The notes: generated from the sequence alone by a model not told the origin. Shown: positions 1 through 7,757, numbered from the stretch's first letter. The stretch: DNA of 38,633 bases from a virus (IMGVR_UViG_3300033150_002781:1-38633), one strand, 5' to 3'. Made by a program: numbers and translations.

Positions 1-114
1 ACAGCAGATGCTCATGTTGGAAGTGCTGTGTATACAAAGACTTTGACTGCAGATGCTATTCTGCAAGCAACATTCAGTAAAACTTTTGAAGCAGATGCTT
101 TATTACAGTCTCAA
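1..114. repeat. Terminal direct repeat, left copy
   Basis: Bases 1-114 are identical to 38520-38633. This is the overlap expected when a circular or circularly permuted genome is assembled into a linear contig. The repeat lies inside a fibre gene made of degenerate 42-bp repeats. It includes the atypical stretch AHVGSAVY, found nowhere else, so a chance match between two repeat units is unlikely. The reading frame is continuous through the join. Confidence 0.93.
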
Positions 115-564
115 AATATTTTTCAATTCTCTGTTGATGCAATTTTAGAAATTCAAACAACTAAAACTTTTACAATAAATGCGATTTTAGTTAATCAATT
201 AGTTAAAACTTTTACTGTAGATTCTTTGTTGTTTAGAACTATTATTGTTTCGCCTAAAGATGCAAGCAGTGAATCCAGTCCAGTTTATTTAGTTTTTACT
301 ACATCTGATTTAAGCACTGGAGTTAAAAGGCATTTTGAAATACAAGTAGACAAAACTAGTTCTGCTTTTGGAGATATTGAATTGTCTGCTAATTCTTTAG
401 ATGATGAAACTGGCTGGGAATATTGGGATGGAGCAGCTTGGCAACCTTTGCCTGCTGATGGATTGACTTCTGCCTTTTATGGAAATGATGTTAGATTTCA
501 GGCTTCTTTGACTTCTGGAAATAAATGGTGGCATGTAAGAGAAAAATTAAGGAGAGATAATTAA
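1..564 (+). CDS. Tail fibre with 14-residue repeats, 3' part (continues from 37176)
   Basis: This is the C-terminal part of the fibre gene that starts at 37176 and crosses the circular join; the whole protein would be 635 residues. Codons are in phase from base 1, so the ATG at 28 is internal. The visible part continues the 14-residue repeat (consensus TKTFTVDAILQAT plus one) to about base 235. A globular C-terminal domain of about 110 residues follows, rich in W, G and D and ending in a basic tail. By analogy with phage fibres, that end may bind the receptor or hold the trimer; this is inference. It ends 45 bases before the next gene, with a strong ribosome site between. Confidence 0.85.
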   Translation, partial: TADAHVGSAVYTKTLTADAILQATFSKTFEADALLQSQNIFQFSVDAILEIQTTKTFTINAILVNQLVKTFTVDSLLFRTIIVSPKDASSESSPVYLVFTTSDLSTGVKRHFEIQVDKTSSAFGDIELSANSLDDETGWEYWDGAAWQPLPADGLTSAFYGNDVRFQASLTSGNKWWHVREKLRRDN

Positions 565-609
565 TGCAAAAAATTAAATTGAATGTTAAAAAAATTAGGA
601 GGTGTAATA

Positions 610-1107
610 ATGGCAACAGGAACAATAATATTACCAATACATTCTGCTAAAATATCAGGAGGATTTATAACTCTTCCAGCAAGAATAGATGGAGGTGCTG
701 GTGCTTGGAAGTTATTATTTTCTGCAACACAAACTGAAAGTGCAGTATGGATGTTTAGAATGCCAACAAACTATTCTTCTGCTTTAGTTGCAAAACTAAT
801 TTATACCATGGCTTCAGCTACAGCTAATAAAGTAGATTTAGAAGTAGAAATAATGGCTTTAAGTGATGGTGAAGCTGACCCAGATGTTGCAAGTTTTGAT
901 GCAGTAAATGAAGTAGCTGGTGGAACAACAGTACCAGACACAGCAGGAAAAATAGATGAAATAAGCATCACCTGCACAAATGCTGACAGTGTTGCAGCAA
1001 ACGATTTAGTTATTGTCAGAGTAAACAGAGACCACGATGACACTGATGATACTGCAACAGGAGATTTGGAATTAAGAGCATTAACTTTAGAATATACTAC
1101 AACTTAA
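610..1107 (+). CDS. Small beta-rich virion protein
   Basis: A 165-residue protein. The ATG at 610 is chosen over the upstream ATG at 583 because GGAGGTG sits just before it, at normal spacing. The sequence alternates short hydrophobic strands with G, T and D-rich turns, and contains acidic runs (RDHDDTDDTATGD) that could bind calcium. I see no signal peptide or membrane segment. It resembles, from memory, beta-sandwich proteins often found near fibre genes in uncultured tailed viruses. A role as an accessory tail or fibre protein is inferred from its place between two fibre genes. Confidence 0.7.
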   Translation: MATGTIILPIHSAKISGGFITLPARIDGGAGAWKLLFSATQTESAVWMFRMPTNYSSALVAKLIYTMASATANKVDLEVEIMALSDGEADPDVASFDAVNEVAGGTTVPDTAGKIDEISITCTNADSVAANDLVIVRVNRDHDDTDDTATGDLELRALTLEYTTT

Positions 1108-1120
1108 AGGAGGCGAAAAA

Positions 1121-1393
1121 ATGGCTATATCAAATACAAAAATAGTACAATCATATATTCAATTATTAATTAAAGCGGTTGAACTAATAGAAAATGCAGA
1201 TATTTTGGTACAAGAAGGAAAAACAAAGTTTATTGCAAAAAATCCTGATTTGAGTGGAACAAACATTACTCAGGCACAAATAACTGCGGTAAATAATTTT
1301 ATTAATGATTTGAATGTTTTAGTGACAAGCCAAACAGCAACAGTTTTAAAATCAAAAAATGTACCATCACATGATACAAAATTATTAGATTAA
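1121..1393 (+). CDS. Small helical protein of unknown function
   Basis: Ninety residues, starting at an ATG with an AAAGGAGG ribosome site 13 bases after the previous stop. The first half is predicted helical with hydrophobic I/L spacing (YIQLLIKAVELIENAD). The middle has an NPDLSGTNIT turn, followed by a second helix. No catalytic motif is visible. Its position inside the fibre operon suggests a virion or fibre-assembly protein, but no family was recognised. Confidence 0.65.
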   Translation: MAISNTKIVQSYIQLLIKAVELIENADILVQEGKTKFIAKNPDLSGTNITQAQITAVNNFINDLNVLVTSQTATVLKSKNVPSHDTKLLD

Positions 1394-1408
1394 AAAGAGG
1401 GAAACTAA

Positions 1409-4400
1409 ATGCCAGTAACTTTTGACGGAGTCAATGATTTAATAAATATTCCTAATAGTGCTTCTTTAAACATTACAGGAAATTTCACTATTACAGCATG
1501 GGTAACCACAAACAGACCATTAGCAGAAAACTTTCAATACCTAAACATAATCGCAAAAGACAGTATTTACAGAAATGGTTATGGTTTAGAAATATACGAA
1601 AAAGCTGAAGGTAATGGAGAACGGGTTGAAGTCTGGTCAAGAGATGGAGGTTCTTTGAGTACAGCTTCGTTTGAAGTTACAGAGTTATGGCAAGCAAACA
1701 CATGGTACTTCATAGCAGGAAGGTTTGATGGAACAAATTTGAAAGTTTATTTTATAGATTCTTCAAATACTGCAACTAATGGAGGACCAGCACCTGGTGA
1801 CACCGAAGACTATCCTTTAAGAATAGGAGACTCCTCTGGAGTAACCGGATACGACCAAGAATGGCCAGGAAATATAAGTGAAGTTGCAATTTGGGATACT
1901 GACTTATCTGATGCACAAATTGATTTAATAGCTAAATCTAAAATTAAAGGAATGCCATTACAAGTTGCATCATCAAATCTTGTAGGTTATTGGCCATTAG
2001 ATGACTATGGAGATGGAGAAAACGGAAGTGATAAAACTTTTAGAGATTTTTCAGGAAACGCAAATAATGGAACTGGAGATGACGGAGTTCCAAGTACTGG
2101 TTTATTTTGCATGGCAGAAGAAGTTTTATCCTATCCTGCAGTTCCAACAGTTATTTTACCAATTGCAGGAGCAACTGAAACAAAAACATTTACTATTGAT
2201 GCCTTGCTACAAGCAACAAAAACCAAAACCTTTACTGTAGATTCAATTTTAGTAAACAGATTAACTAAAACATTCAGCGCTGATGCAATAGTTGTTAACA
2301 GGTTAACTAAGGAATTTTCTGCAGATGCTTTTCTAAAAGTTATTGAAACAAAGACTTTCACTACAAATGCAATAATTGTAAACAGATTAACTAAAGATTT
2401 TATTGTAGATGCTTTTTTACAATCTACAGAAATTAAATCTTTTTCTGTTGATGCAATTCTTGAAGCAGGAGTAACAGAAACTAAAACTTTTTCTACTGAT
2501 GCAATTTTACAAGCAACTTTTTCTAAGACTTTTATTGTAGATGCTTTTTTGCAGTCTGTGGAAACAAAAACATTTACTGTAAACGCATTTTTAAAAGCAA
2601 CTATAACCAAAACTTTTACAGTAGACGCTTTTCTTCAAGATACTTTCTCTAAGACTTTTTCTGCAGATTCTATTTTAGTTGCTTTTGATAATGGGCCTTG
2701 GAGTGAAACAGAAGATTTCAATATTGGAGTGAATACTTATTATAAAACTTTTAGTGTTGATGCAATCCTTCAAGCGACTGGCACAAAGGAATTTACTGTG
2801 GATTCTATTCTGCAAGCAACAGGCACAAAGGATTTTACTGTTGATGCAATTCTTAAAGCGACTTCTGTAAAGGAATTGACTGCGGATGCTTTCCTTCAAG
2901 GAACATTAACTAAAACTTTTACTTCGGATGCTTTGTTGCAGGAAACAGGCCTGACTAAAGAGTTTACTGTTGATGCAATTTTGGGATATGTTGGAAGTAA
3001 GGAATTAACTGCTGATGCTGAATTAGTTTGTGGAAGAGAATTTGGAGATAATTGGCAGAGAAAAATGTGGTTTAGTGACCCGTATTATTGGAGGTCAAGG
3101 CAGGATGGAAGCAATCTTATTTTTGAGTATATTCATAAAGATAATTTAAGCGGAGATAATTGGGCAACTAATGCGAATGCAACAATTTCTACTTCTGGAT
3201 GTTGTGCTGATTTTACTGTTAGAGGAAGTCAAGATGGAATTCCAACTACAATTCATTATACAGATGGAACTGACACTTGGATTGCTGAATCAAATGAGGA
3301 TTCTGCAACTGGATGGGCTTGGCAGAATACTACGAAAGTTTTTGATGCAACGGAATCTGGAGATACATTTACGAAAGTTAATCTTGCTTCTGATAGAGTT
3401 GCAGTAAATCCTGTTCTTTGGGCTTCTGCTGTTTTTTATGATTCGTCTGAAGGATATTATTGGGTTCAAGCAAGAGAACAAACTACTTCTGGAGATATTA
3501 CTGGATGGGATGCAAAAGTTGATGTTAGCAGTGTTACAAATACTTCTTTTATTTATGGAAATTCTGTTCGTTCTATTGGAGGTCAAGCAGAAAAAGCTGA
3601 CATGATTTTTGCTTGGAAAGAAGGTGCAACACTTAAATCTCGTTATTGGGATTTAAATTCTTTTGAAACAGAACAAACAATCGCAACAGGCTCTGATTTT
3701 AAAGCACATTTTGATTTAGAGCATTCAGAGGATTCAGGAAGCAAACATATTCATGTTGTTTACGTTGCAGCAGACGGAACTGTTGAATTTAGAGATAGAG
3801 CAGTGGGAGATACTGGTGCTTGGGAAGCAGCAGATACAATTAGTGATGATGTAACAGGACATAGCGGAGTTGGAATAGTAGAACATGGTGATGGATTGTT
3901 TTCTGTTATTTGGGAACATGACAATATAATAGAGTTCAGAATACGGGATTGTGATGCTGGCACTTGGAATCCGCTTCTTGTAAGCAATGCTTTTGAATTT
4001 AATCCGACAACAGCAGTAGCTCCAACAACAACTGTTGCACAAATTCAAACTGCTGATAGTATTCCATCTTGGACTGATGTAGTTATTTGTTGGATTGGAG
4101 TGGATGGAGCTGAAACTTGTGCTGAAGGTTTTGGAGTATTGATTTCAACTGTAACAAAAGAATTAACTGTGGATGCAATTTTGAAAGGAACTTTATCAAA
4201 AGAATTGACTGTTGATTCAATTTTAATTAACAGATTAACTAAAGATTTTACTGCTGATGTTTTATTGCAGGCAACATATACTAAGACAGTGACAAGTGAT
4301 GCAATACTGCAAAAAACACAAGAAAAAACATTCACTCTTGATGCTTTCTTACAGCTGACTGGTTCTAAGGACTTTACTGTTGATGCTTTACTACAAAAGA

Positions 4401-4747
4401 CAAGCACAAAGACTTTTTCAGCAGATTCTATTCTTGTAGTTACAAAAACATTGGATTTTACTGTTGATGCAATTTTAAGAATTGTAGGTTCAAAAGATTT
4501 CACTGTAGACTCTTTGCTGAAAGGAACTCTTTCAAAGACTTTGACTGCTGATGTTTTATTGCATGTTCCTAAAGTTTTGGAATTGGATGCAATTTTAGAA
4601 GATAGAAGTTTGGATGCTTTAATGAAAGACAGAAGCATTGATACAAAAATAAAAGATGATGTTTTCACGCCTGAAACAAAAAACAAGGAACTGAATGCAA
4701 AATTGAAGAGCAGAAGTTTGAGTGCTATTATAAGAATTAATGATTAA
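1409..4747 (+). CDS. Giant tail fibre: LamG-like head, 14-residue repeats, propeller-like domain
   Basis: An 1112-residue protein behind an AGAGGG ribosome site. Residues 1 to about 240 look like a LamG/concanavalin-A-like lectin domain: FDGVNDLINIP start, AW strand, W-Y-F-I-A-G-R-F-D-G core, ending with VGYWPLDD. Residues about 255-538 hold about 19 copies of a 14-residue repeat (TK-[TED]-[FL]-T-[VA]-D-[AS]-[IFL]-L-Q). Residues about 540-912 are W/G-rich, with recurring strand-turn units like a sialidase-type beta-propeller. About ten more repeats follow to about 1055. The end has shorter degenerate units (SLDALMKDR). Lectin plus propeller points to glycan recognition on the host surface (inference). 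The repeats may form a fibrous shaft. No catalytic residue can be assigned. Confidence 0.82.
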   Translation: MPVTFDGVNDLINIPNSASLNITGNFTITAWVTTNRPLAENFQYLNIIAKDSIYRNGYGLEIYEKAEGNGERVEVWSRDGGSLSTASFEVTELWQANTWYFIAGRFDGTNLKVYFIDSSNTATNGGPAPGDTEDYPLRIGDSSGVTGYDQEWPGNISEVAIWDTDLSDAQIDLIAKSKIKGMPLQVASSNLVGYWPLDDYGDGENGSDKTFRDFSGNANNGTGDDGVPSTGLFCMAEEVLSYPAVPTVILPIAGATETKTFTIDALLQATKTKTFTVDSILVNRLTKTFSADAIVVNRLTKEFSADAFLKVIETKTFTTNAIIVNRLTKDFIVDAFLQSTEIKSFSVDAILEAGVTETKTFSTDAILQATFSKTFIVDAFLQSVETKTFTVNAFLKATITKTFTVDAFLQDTFSKTFSADSILVAFDNGPWSETEDFNIGVNTYYKTFSVDAILQATGTKEFTVDSILQATGTKDFTVDAILKATSVKELTADAFLQGTLTKTFTSDALLQETGLTKEFTVDAILGYVGSKELTADAELVCGREFGDNWQRKMWFSDPYYWRSRQDGSNLIFEYIHKDNLSGDNWATNANATISTSGCCADFTVRGSQDGIPTTIHYTDGTDTWIAESNEDSATGWAWQNTTKVFDATESGDTFTKVNLASDRVAVNPVLWASAVFYDSSEGYYWVQAREQTTSGDITGWDAKVDVSSVTNTSFIYGNSVRSIGGQAEKADMIFAWKEGATLKSRYWDLNSFETEQTIATGSDFKAHFDLEHSEDSGSKHIHVVYVAADGTVEFRDRAVGDTGAWEAADTISDDVTGHSGVGIVEHGDGLFSVIWEHDNIIEFRIRDCDAGTWNPLLVSNAFEFNPTTAVAPTTTVAQIQTADSIPSWTDVVICWIGVDGAETCAEGFGVLISTVTKELTVDAILKGTLSKELTVDSILINRLTKDFTADVLLQATYTKTVTSDAILQKTQEKTFTLDAFLQLTGSKDFTVDALLQKTSTKTFSADSILVVTKTLDFTVDAILRIVGSKDFTVDSLLKGTLSKTLTADVLLHVPKVLELDAILEDRSLDALMKDRSIDTKIKDDVFTPETKNKELNAKLKSRSLSAIIRIND
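2175..3020 (+). repeat. Block 1 of 42-bp coding repeats
   Basis: About 19 units of 42 bp (some 45 bp) in frame, encoding the TKTFTVDAILQAT-type repeat. One longer non-repeat spacer (DNGPWSETEDF and flanking residues) interrupts near 2690-2740. Units differ mostly at synonymous positions, so the repetition is far clearer in protein than in DNA. Confidence 0.9.
4149..4570 (+). repeat. Block 2 of 42-bp coding repeats
   Basis: About ten in-frame units of the same 14-residue repeat follow the propeller-like domain. They decay into 9-residue units (LDAILEDR, SLDALMKDR) before the C-terminus at 4747. Confidence 0.88.
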
Positions 4748-4770
4748 ATTTACTTCAAAAAAGAGAAAAG

Positions 4771-4815
4771 ATAAGCTTATAAAGAACAAAAGCCATATAT
4801 TAAATAGTATTTAAT
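4771..4815 (+). promoter_or_regulatory. Archaeal-type promoter with 17-bp palindromic operator
   Basis: A TATA-like CTTATAAA at 4776-4783 is followed at 4799-4815 by the perfect palindrome ATTAAATAGTATTTAAT. Its centre (4807) falls about 27 bases after the middle of the TATA box, where an archaeal transcript should start. A repressor bound there would block initiation. The same layout recurs at 28358-28397. Confidence 0.65.
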
Positions 4816-4833
4816 TAAAGAGGTTTTAGTTTG

Positions 4834-5274
4834 ATGGGAAAGTTTTTTTCAATAGGTTATCAGAAATCTAATTCAAAAATTTTAGTGAATATTTTTCAAA
4901 CGCATTTAATTGATGAAATAATTGATGTGCGTTCTTTTCCTTTTTCTAAATATAACAAAGATTTTGATAAACTTAATTTGAAGCAGATTATTGAAGCTAA
5001 TGGAATGAAGTATGAATGGAAAGGAGAATCATTGGGTGGCTTAAAAAAATGTTCTTATAAAGAGAAAGTTGCGGTCTTGAATGATTTAATTGAAAGAGTT
5101 AGATCTGGAAAAAGAGTTTGTTTGTTTTGCATGGAGAAGGATCCGGAAGAATGTCATAGAAAAAAAGATTTAGCACAAGTGATTAGGAAATTGTATGATG
5201 AAGAAGTTGTGCATTTGGATAATACTAATGGAGATGTTATTAGAGTTTCAAATACTTTGGGGGAATTTACTTGA
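4834..5274 (+). CDS. DUF488 family protein
   Basis: A 146-residue protein from the ATG at 4834, with GAGGTTTTAG upstream; a TTG at 4831 is the alternative. The family hallmarks are present in order: SIGYQKSN near the start, IDVRSFPFSKYN (about 31-42), ESLGGL (about 67-72), and the cysteine motif LFCMEKDPEECHR (about 98-110). DUF488 proteins are small cytoplasmic proteins of unknown activity, common in bacteria, archaea and their viruses. It heads an operon with its own promoter and palindromic operator, so it is probably expressed apart from the upstream fibre gene. Confidence 0.85.
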   Translation: MGKFFSIGYQKSNSKILVNIFQTHLIDEIIDVRSFPFSKYNKDFDKLNLKQIIEANGMKYEWKGESLGGLKKCSYKEKVAVLNDLIERVRSGKRVCLFCMEKDPEECHRKKDLAQVIRKLYDEEVVHLDNTNGDVIRVSNTLGEFT

Positions 5275-5301
5275 AATTAAAGAAAAAAAGGAGGCCTAAA
5301 A

Positions 5302-5580
5302 GTGAGTAAAGTTGGTATTGGAATTTTTGGGGGATTGGAAACAATTTTCAAGGCTCATCAAAAAAACAAAAAAATAGGTAATGGGGAGTTGTATGATTTT
5401 TTCATAGGACAAACAGTTCCTCTTGAATTAGATTGGATTGCTAAAGACAAATTTGCTTTAGATTTGAATTTGGATGGTGCGAGCTTATATATTGAATTAT
5501 CTGAAGCAGATTTAAGGAAATTGTATTTTGCATTGAAAGAAATAAAAAATAACAAAAAAAATAAAAAGGTGCGAAAGTGA
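5302..5580 (+). CDS. Hypothetical protein
   Basis: Ninety-two residues from a GTG start with AAAGGAGG upstream. The N-terminus is glycine-rich (VGIGIFGGLE). The middle has beta strands (VPLELDWI, FALDLNLDGASLYIEL), and a helix and lysine-rich tail follow. The GTG of the next gene overlaps its TGA stop (GTGA), which suggests coupled translation. No family recognised. Confidence 0.6.
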   Translation: MSKVGIGIFGGLETIFKAHQKNKKIGNGELYDFFIGQTVPLELDWIAKDKFALDLNLDGASLYIELSEADLRKLYFALKEIKNNKKNKKVRK

Positions 5581-5789
5581 TTGGCAAAGAAACAAAAAAG
5601 AGAATTAAAATTGTTAAGCTTTCAAAGACTTGCGATTGCGGGAACGATAAAGGAATTATGAATATGAATTCTGGAAAAATTAAGTGCAGTAAATGCAGAA
5701 AGTTTGTTGAACAGTTAATTACAGAACATCCGGAAACAGAACCCGAATATAATGAAAAGGAGGAATTTGATGAAAAAAGCAAAGTTTGA
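5577..5789 (+). CDS. Zinc-ribbon microprotein
   Basis: Seventy residues from a GTG that overlaps the previous stop. Two cysteine pairs, CDC near residue 19 and CSKC near residue 37, could bind one zinc ion as a short ribbon. The tail is acidic (EHPETEPEYNEKEEFDE). Possible roles are nucleic-acid or protein contact; the function is unknown. Its 3' end carries the ribosome site of the next gene. Confidence 0.6.
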   Translation: MIGKETKKRIKIVKLSKTCDCGNDKGIMNMNSGKIKCSKCRKFVEQLITEHPETEPEYNEKEEFDEKSKV

Positions 5790-5952
5790 AGTTTTCAAAG
5801 GAATAGACGATTTGTTTTACTTTCGTCTTGTAGCAGCAAATGGACAAGTTGTTGCAGCAAGTGAAGGCTATACAAGGAAAAGAAATGCTTTGAAAACAAT
5901 TAAGGCAATTAAAAGTTTTACCGGAAGAGCAAAAGTTGAAGAGTTAATGTAA
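5770..5952 (+). CDS. YegP/DUF1508-like protein
   Basis: A 60-residue protein. The ATG at 5770 is chosen because AAGGAGGAATTTG precedes it. The pattern F-E-V-F-K-G, FYFRLVAANGQVVAASEGYT and a helical A-L-K-T-I-K-A-I-K segment match one DUF1508 (YegP) unit. That family has a small alpha/beta fold, often in tandem, of unknown molecular role. Only one unit is present here. Confidence 0.75.
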   Translation: MKKAKFEVFKGIDDLFYFRLVAANGQVVAASEGYTRKRNALKTIKAIKSFTGRAKVEELM

Positions 5953-5965
5953 GGAGGAATTTATT

Positions 5966-6901
5966 ATGGATGAAGTTGGAAAGGTTTTGCATAGTCCGGA
6001 GAATATGTATGGAAAAGAAGAAGATTATCCGAAAAAGAGATCTATTTTTGAAAAGGCAAGGAATTGGTTATGTCTCGGATTAGGTTGCTGTAATGAACTT
6101 TCTGATTATCTTGCTGCTAATGAATTAGTGCTTAAATTGACAGAAGATGAATTGACTGATTGTTTTGATGATTTGCAGACATGTAACATTGAAACTATTG
6201 CTTTGGAAAACAAAATAAAGGAATTAACTGAAACGCCTTTTAATCCAACAAAAATTCCGGAGAAGAACATCAGGTATTTGAGAAACATTCAGTTAGGAGA
6301 CACTGTTGTTACAAAATCTATTTCTGTAAGAAATTTTATTACAGCGAATGATGACAATTATAAGGATTTATTGAAGAACGCAGATTTAATTTTATCAGAT
6401 GACGAGCAGATTGATTGTTTTGTTCCGGAAATTTATAAACTGGCAAAAAAGAAATACAAGTATGTGTTTGATTCCAGTTATGGTTTTGCTGAGAACTGGA
6501 TGTTTCCTTTTGAATTAGATGCTGCTTTAGAGATTGGCAAAGGCGGAGACTGTGAGGATTATGCTCATAAGATTGTTACTTTTTTAAGGATTGCAGGTGT
6601 TCCTGCTGACCGGGTTTTTGTTTCTTGTGGAACTACAAGAGACAGGTTTGGGCATTCAACAGTTTATGTTAGAGATTCAGAAATGACTTGGAGACACCTT
6701 AATTCCACTACTCCAATGTTCAAGCATGATGACTTAAAGAAATTTCCTGATAATAAGAATGAAAATGATTATGTGGGAATTAGAGAAGGCGGCTTTTGGT
6801 TTTCTTTTAATGATGCAATTTCTATTTCAAAGTTTGAGACAGCTGAAGCTGAGAGCTTGTTTAATGCTGAGCCGACAATGAAAAAGGTTTTGATTGAATG
6901 A
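5966..6901 (+). CDS. Transglutaminase-like cysteine protein
   Basis: A 311-residue protein with AAGGAGG upstream of its ATG. The C-terminal half fits a transglutaminase-like fold: nucleophile Cys196 in GGDCEDYA, His230 in FGHSTVYV, and a third position at WRHLNST where Asn246 stands instead of the usual Asp. The N-terminal 100 residues are helical and cysteine-containing, without a signal peptide. Members of this fold include proteases, amidases and the pseudomurein endoisopeptidases of methanogen viruses. A lytic or virion-processing role is therefore possible, but the sequence does not choose. It lies far from the holin-like genes. Confidence 0.72.
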   Translation: MDEVGKVLHSPENMYGKEEDYPKKRSIFEKARNWLCLGLGCCNELSDYLAANELVLKLTEDELTDCFDDLQTCNIETIALENKIKELTETPFNPTKIPEKNIRYLRNIQLGDTVVTKSISVRNFITANDDNYKDLLKNADLILSDDEQIDCFVPEIYKLAKKKYKYVFDSSYGFAENWMFPFELDAALEIGKGGDCEDYAHKIVTFLRIAGVPADRVFVSCGTTRDRFGHSTVYVRDSEMTWRHLNSTTPMFKHDDLKKFPDNKNENDYVGIREGGFWFSFNDAISISKFETAEAESLFNAEPTMKKVLIE

Positions 6902-7044
6902 TGGATATGTCTATGAATGAAAAATGTGAGGCCTGTAAAGGAAAAGGATTCATTACTTCAGATGATAATGTTATTTTAGTCACTGAAACTTGTTGTAATT
7001 GTGGAGGAACTGGGTTGAAGCCAATTAATCCATTAAATGTATAG
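6898..7044 (+). CDS. DnaJ-type zinc-finger microprotein
   Basis: Forty-eight residues; the ATG overlaps the previous stop (ATGATGG). It carries CEACKGKG and CCNCGGTG, two C-x-x-C-x-G-x-G motifs as in the DnaJ cysteine-rich domain, which here would bind a single zinc. No J domain is present. Function unknown. A similar microprotein is encoded at 28867. Confidence 0.65.
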   Translation: MMDMSMNEKCEACKGKGFITSDDNVILVTETCCNCGGTGLKPINPLNV

Positions 7045-7054
7045 GAGGAATTTT

Positions 7055-7195
7055 ATGTATAGGAATGAACTTTGGATTGAGCAAGTTGGAGATGGATTTA
7101 TTGTTGAGGATAGGCAATCAAACAAAAAGCATTTGAAAACTAACTTGAAAGACGTGCTTGATTTTGTAAAAGAATATTTTAAAAAGGAGGAGTAA
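7055..7195 (+). CDS. Small hypothetical protein
   Basis: Forty-six residues behind AGGAGG. The layout is a beta hairpin (LWIEQVGDGFIVEDR) and then an amphipathic helix (DVLDFVKEYFKKEE). Its end supplies the AAAAGGAGG ribosome site of the next gene. No family recognised. Confidence 0.55.
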   Translation: MYRNELWIEQVGDGFIVEDRQSNKKHLKTNLKDVLDFVKEYFKKEE

Positions 7196-7198
7196 TTT

Positions 7199-7489
7199 AT
7201 GCCTGAAAAGAAAGAAAATCGTGAATTAGGAATTAGCGGAGTTAATTCTAAAGAAGAATTGACTGTAAAATTGATTAATTCTTTTAAGGAGGAAATTAAA
7301 TCAAAGCATTACAGAGTTGAGTCTTTTTTAGATAGTTCCACGCATGGAGAAAGAAAAGTTAAAGTTAGAATTTATAATGCTGATGAAAAGTATGTGCAAT
7401 TGCATGCTTCCAGTTTACCGGATTTAATTGAGTCTTTGGAATTGCTAAGGAAAAGATTGGATGCTGAAGTGACTGTGGGAATTGATTGA
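7199..7489 (+). CDS. Hypothetical alpha/beta protein
   Basis: Ninety-six residues with a strong ribosome site. Pattern: a helix (ELTVKLINSFKEEIKS), two beta strands (YRVESFLD and KVKVRIYN), then a helix (DLIESLELLRKRLD). This is the layout of a small two-layer fold. No catalytic motif is visible. Confidence 0.6.
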   Translation: MPEKKENRELGISGVNSKEELTVKLINSFKEEIKSKHYRVESFLDSSTHGERKVKVRIYNADEKYVQLHASSLPDLIESLELLRKRLDAEVTVGID

Positions 7490-7490
7490 A

Positions 7491-7667
7491 ATGGAAAACT
7501 ATGCACAAAATTTTTTAGGAGGAACAATTCTGTTAATTGCTTGTTTTTATTTTGCTGCAGGATTGTTTAATGCGTTGCCTTATTTTACTTGGTATTGGAC
7601 TGTAATTCCTTTAGTGACTGGCTTTTATTATGTAATTAAAGCAATTCAAGAGAAAAAGGAAAGGTAA
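7491..7667 (+). CDS. Two-pass membrane protein
   Basis: Fifty-eight residues from the ATG at 7491; an in-frame TTG at 7482 would overlap the previous gene. Two hydrophobic segments (about residues 9-28 and 33-52) are joined by a short turn, and the tail is basic (EKKER). The size and layout fit a holin or superinfection membrane protein, but it is separated from the other membrane genes. Confidence 0.6.
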   Translation: MENYAQNFLGGTILLIACFYFAAGLFNALPYFTWYWTVIPLVTGFYYVIKAIQEKKER

Positions 7668-7673
7668 TTGCTT

Positions 7674-7757
7674 GTGATTTCTGGCAGATGTAGAAAAGGC
7701 AAACATGGAGCTTGCACTAAAAGAAAGTGTAAGTGTTCTTGTCATTCATGGAATTAG
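7674..7757 (+). CDS. Cys/His-rich microprotein
   Basis: Twenty-seven residues from a GTG start. The chain is dominated by metal ligands: C-R-K-G-K-H-G-A-C, then C-K-C-S-C-H. This spacing (HGxC, then CxCxCH) is too regular to be noise and suggests one zinc site. The ribosome site is weak (AAGGAAAGG), so the exact start is uncertain. Confidence 0.5.
   Translation: MISGRCRKGKHGACTKRKCKCSCHSWN

Noticed and set aside
564-650. 28-codon frame starting at the ATG that overlaps the fibre stop
   Set aside because: It runs through the strong ribosome site and start of the next gene in another frame, with a low-complexity N-rich product.
2131-2610. 159-residue open frame on the minus strand
   Set aside because: Mirror of repeat block 1, for the same reason as the larger one at 4045.
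4045-4686. 213-residue open frame on the minus strand
   Set aside because: It lies opposite the 14-residue repeats. The codon pattern of the repeats keeps the reverse frame open; the product is low-complexity with no ribosome site.
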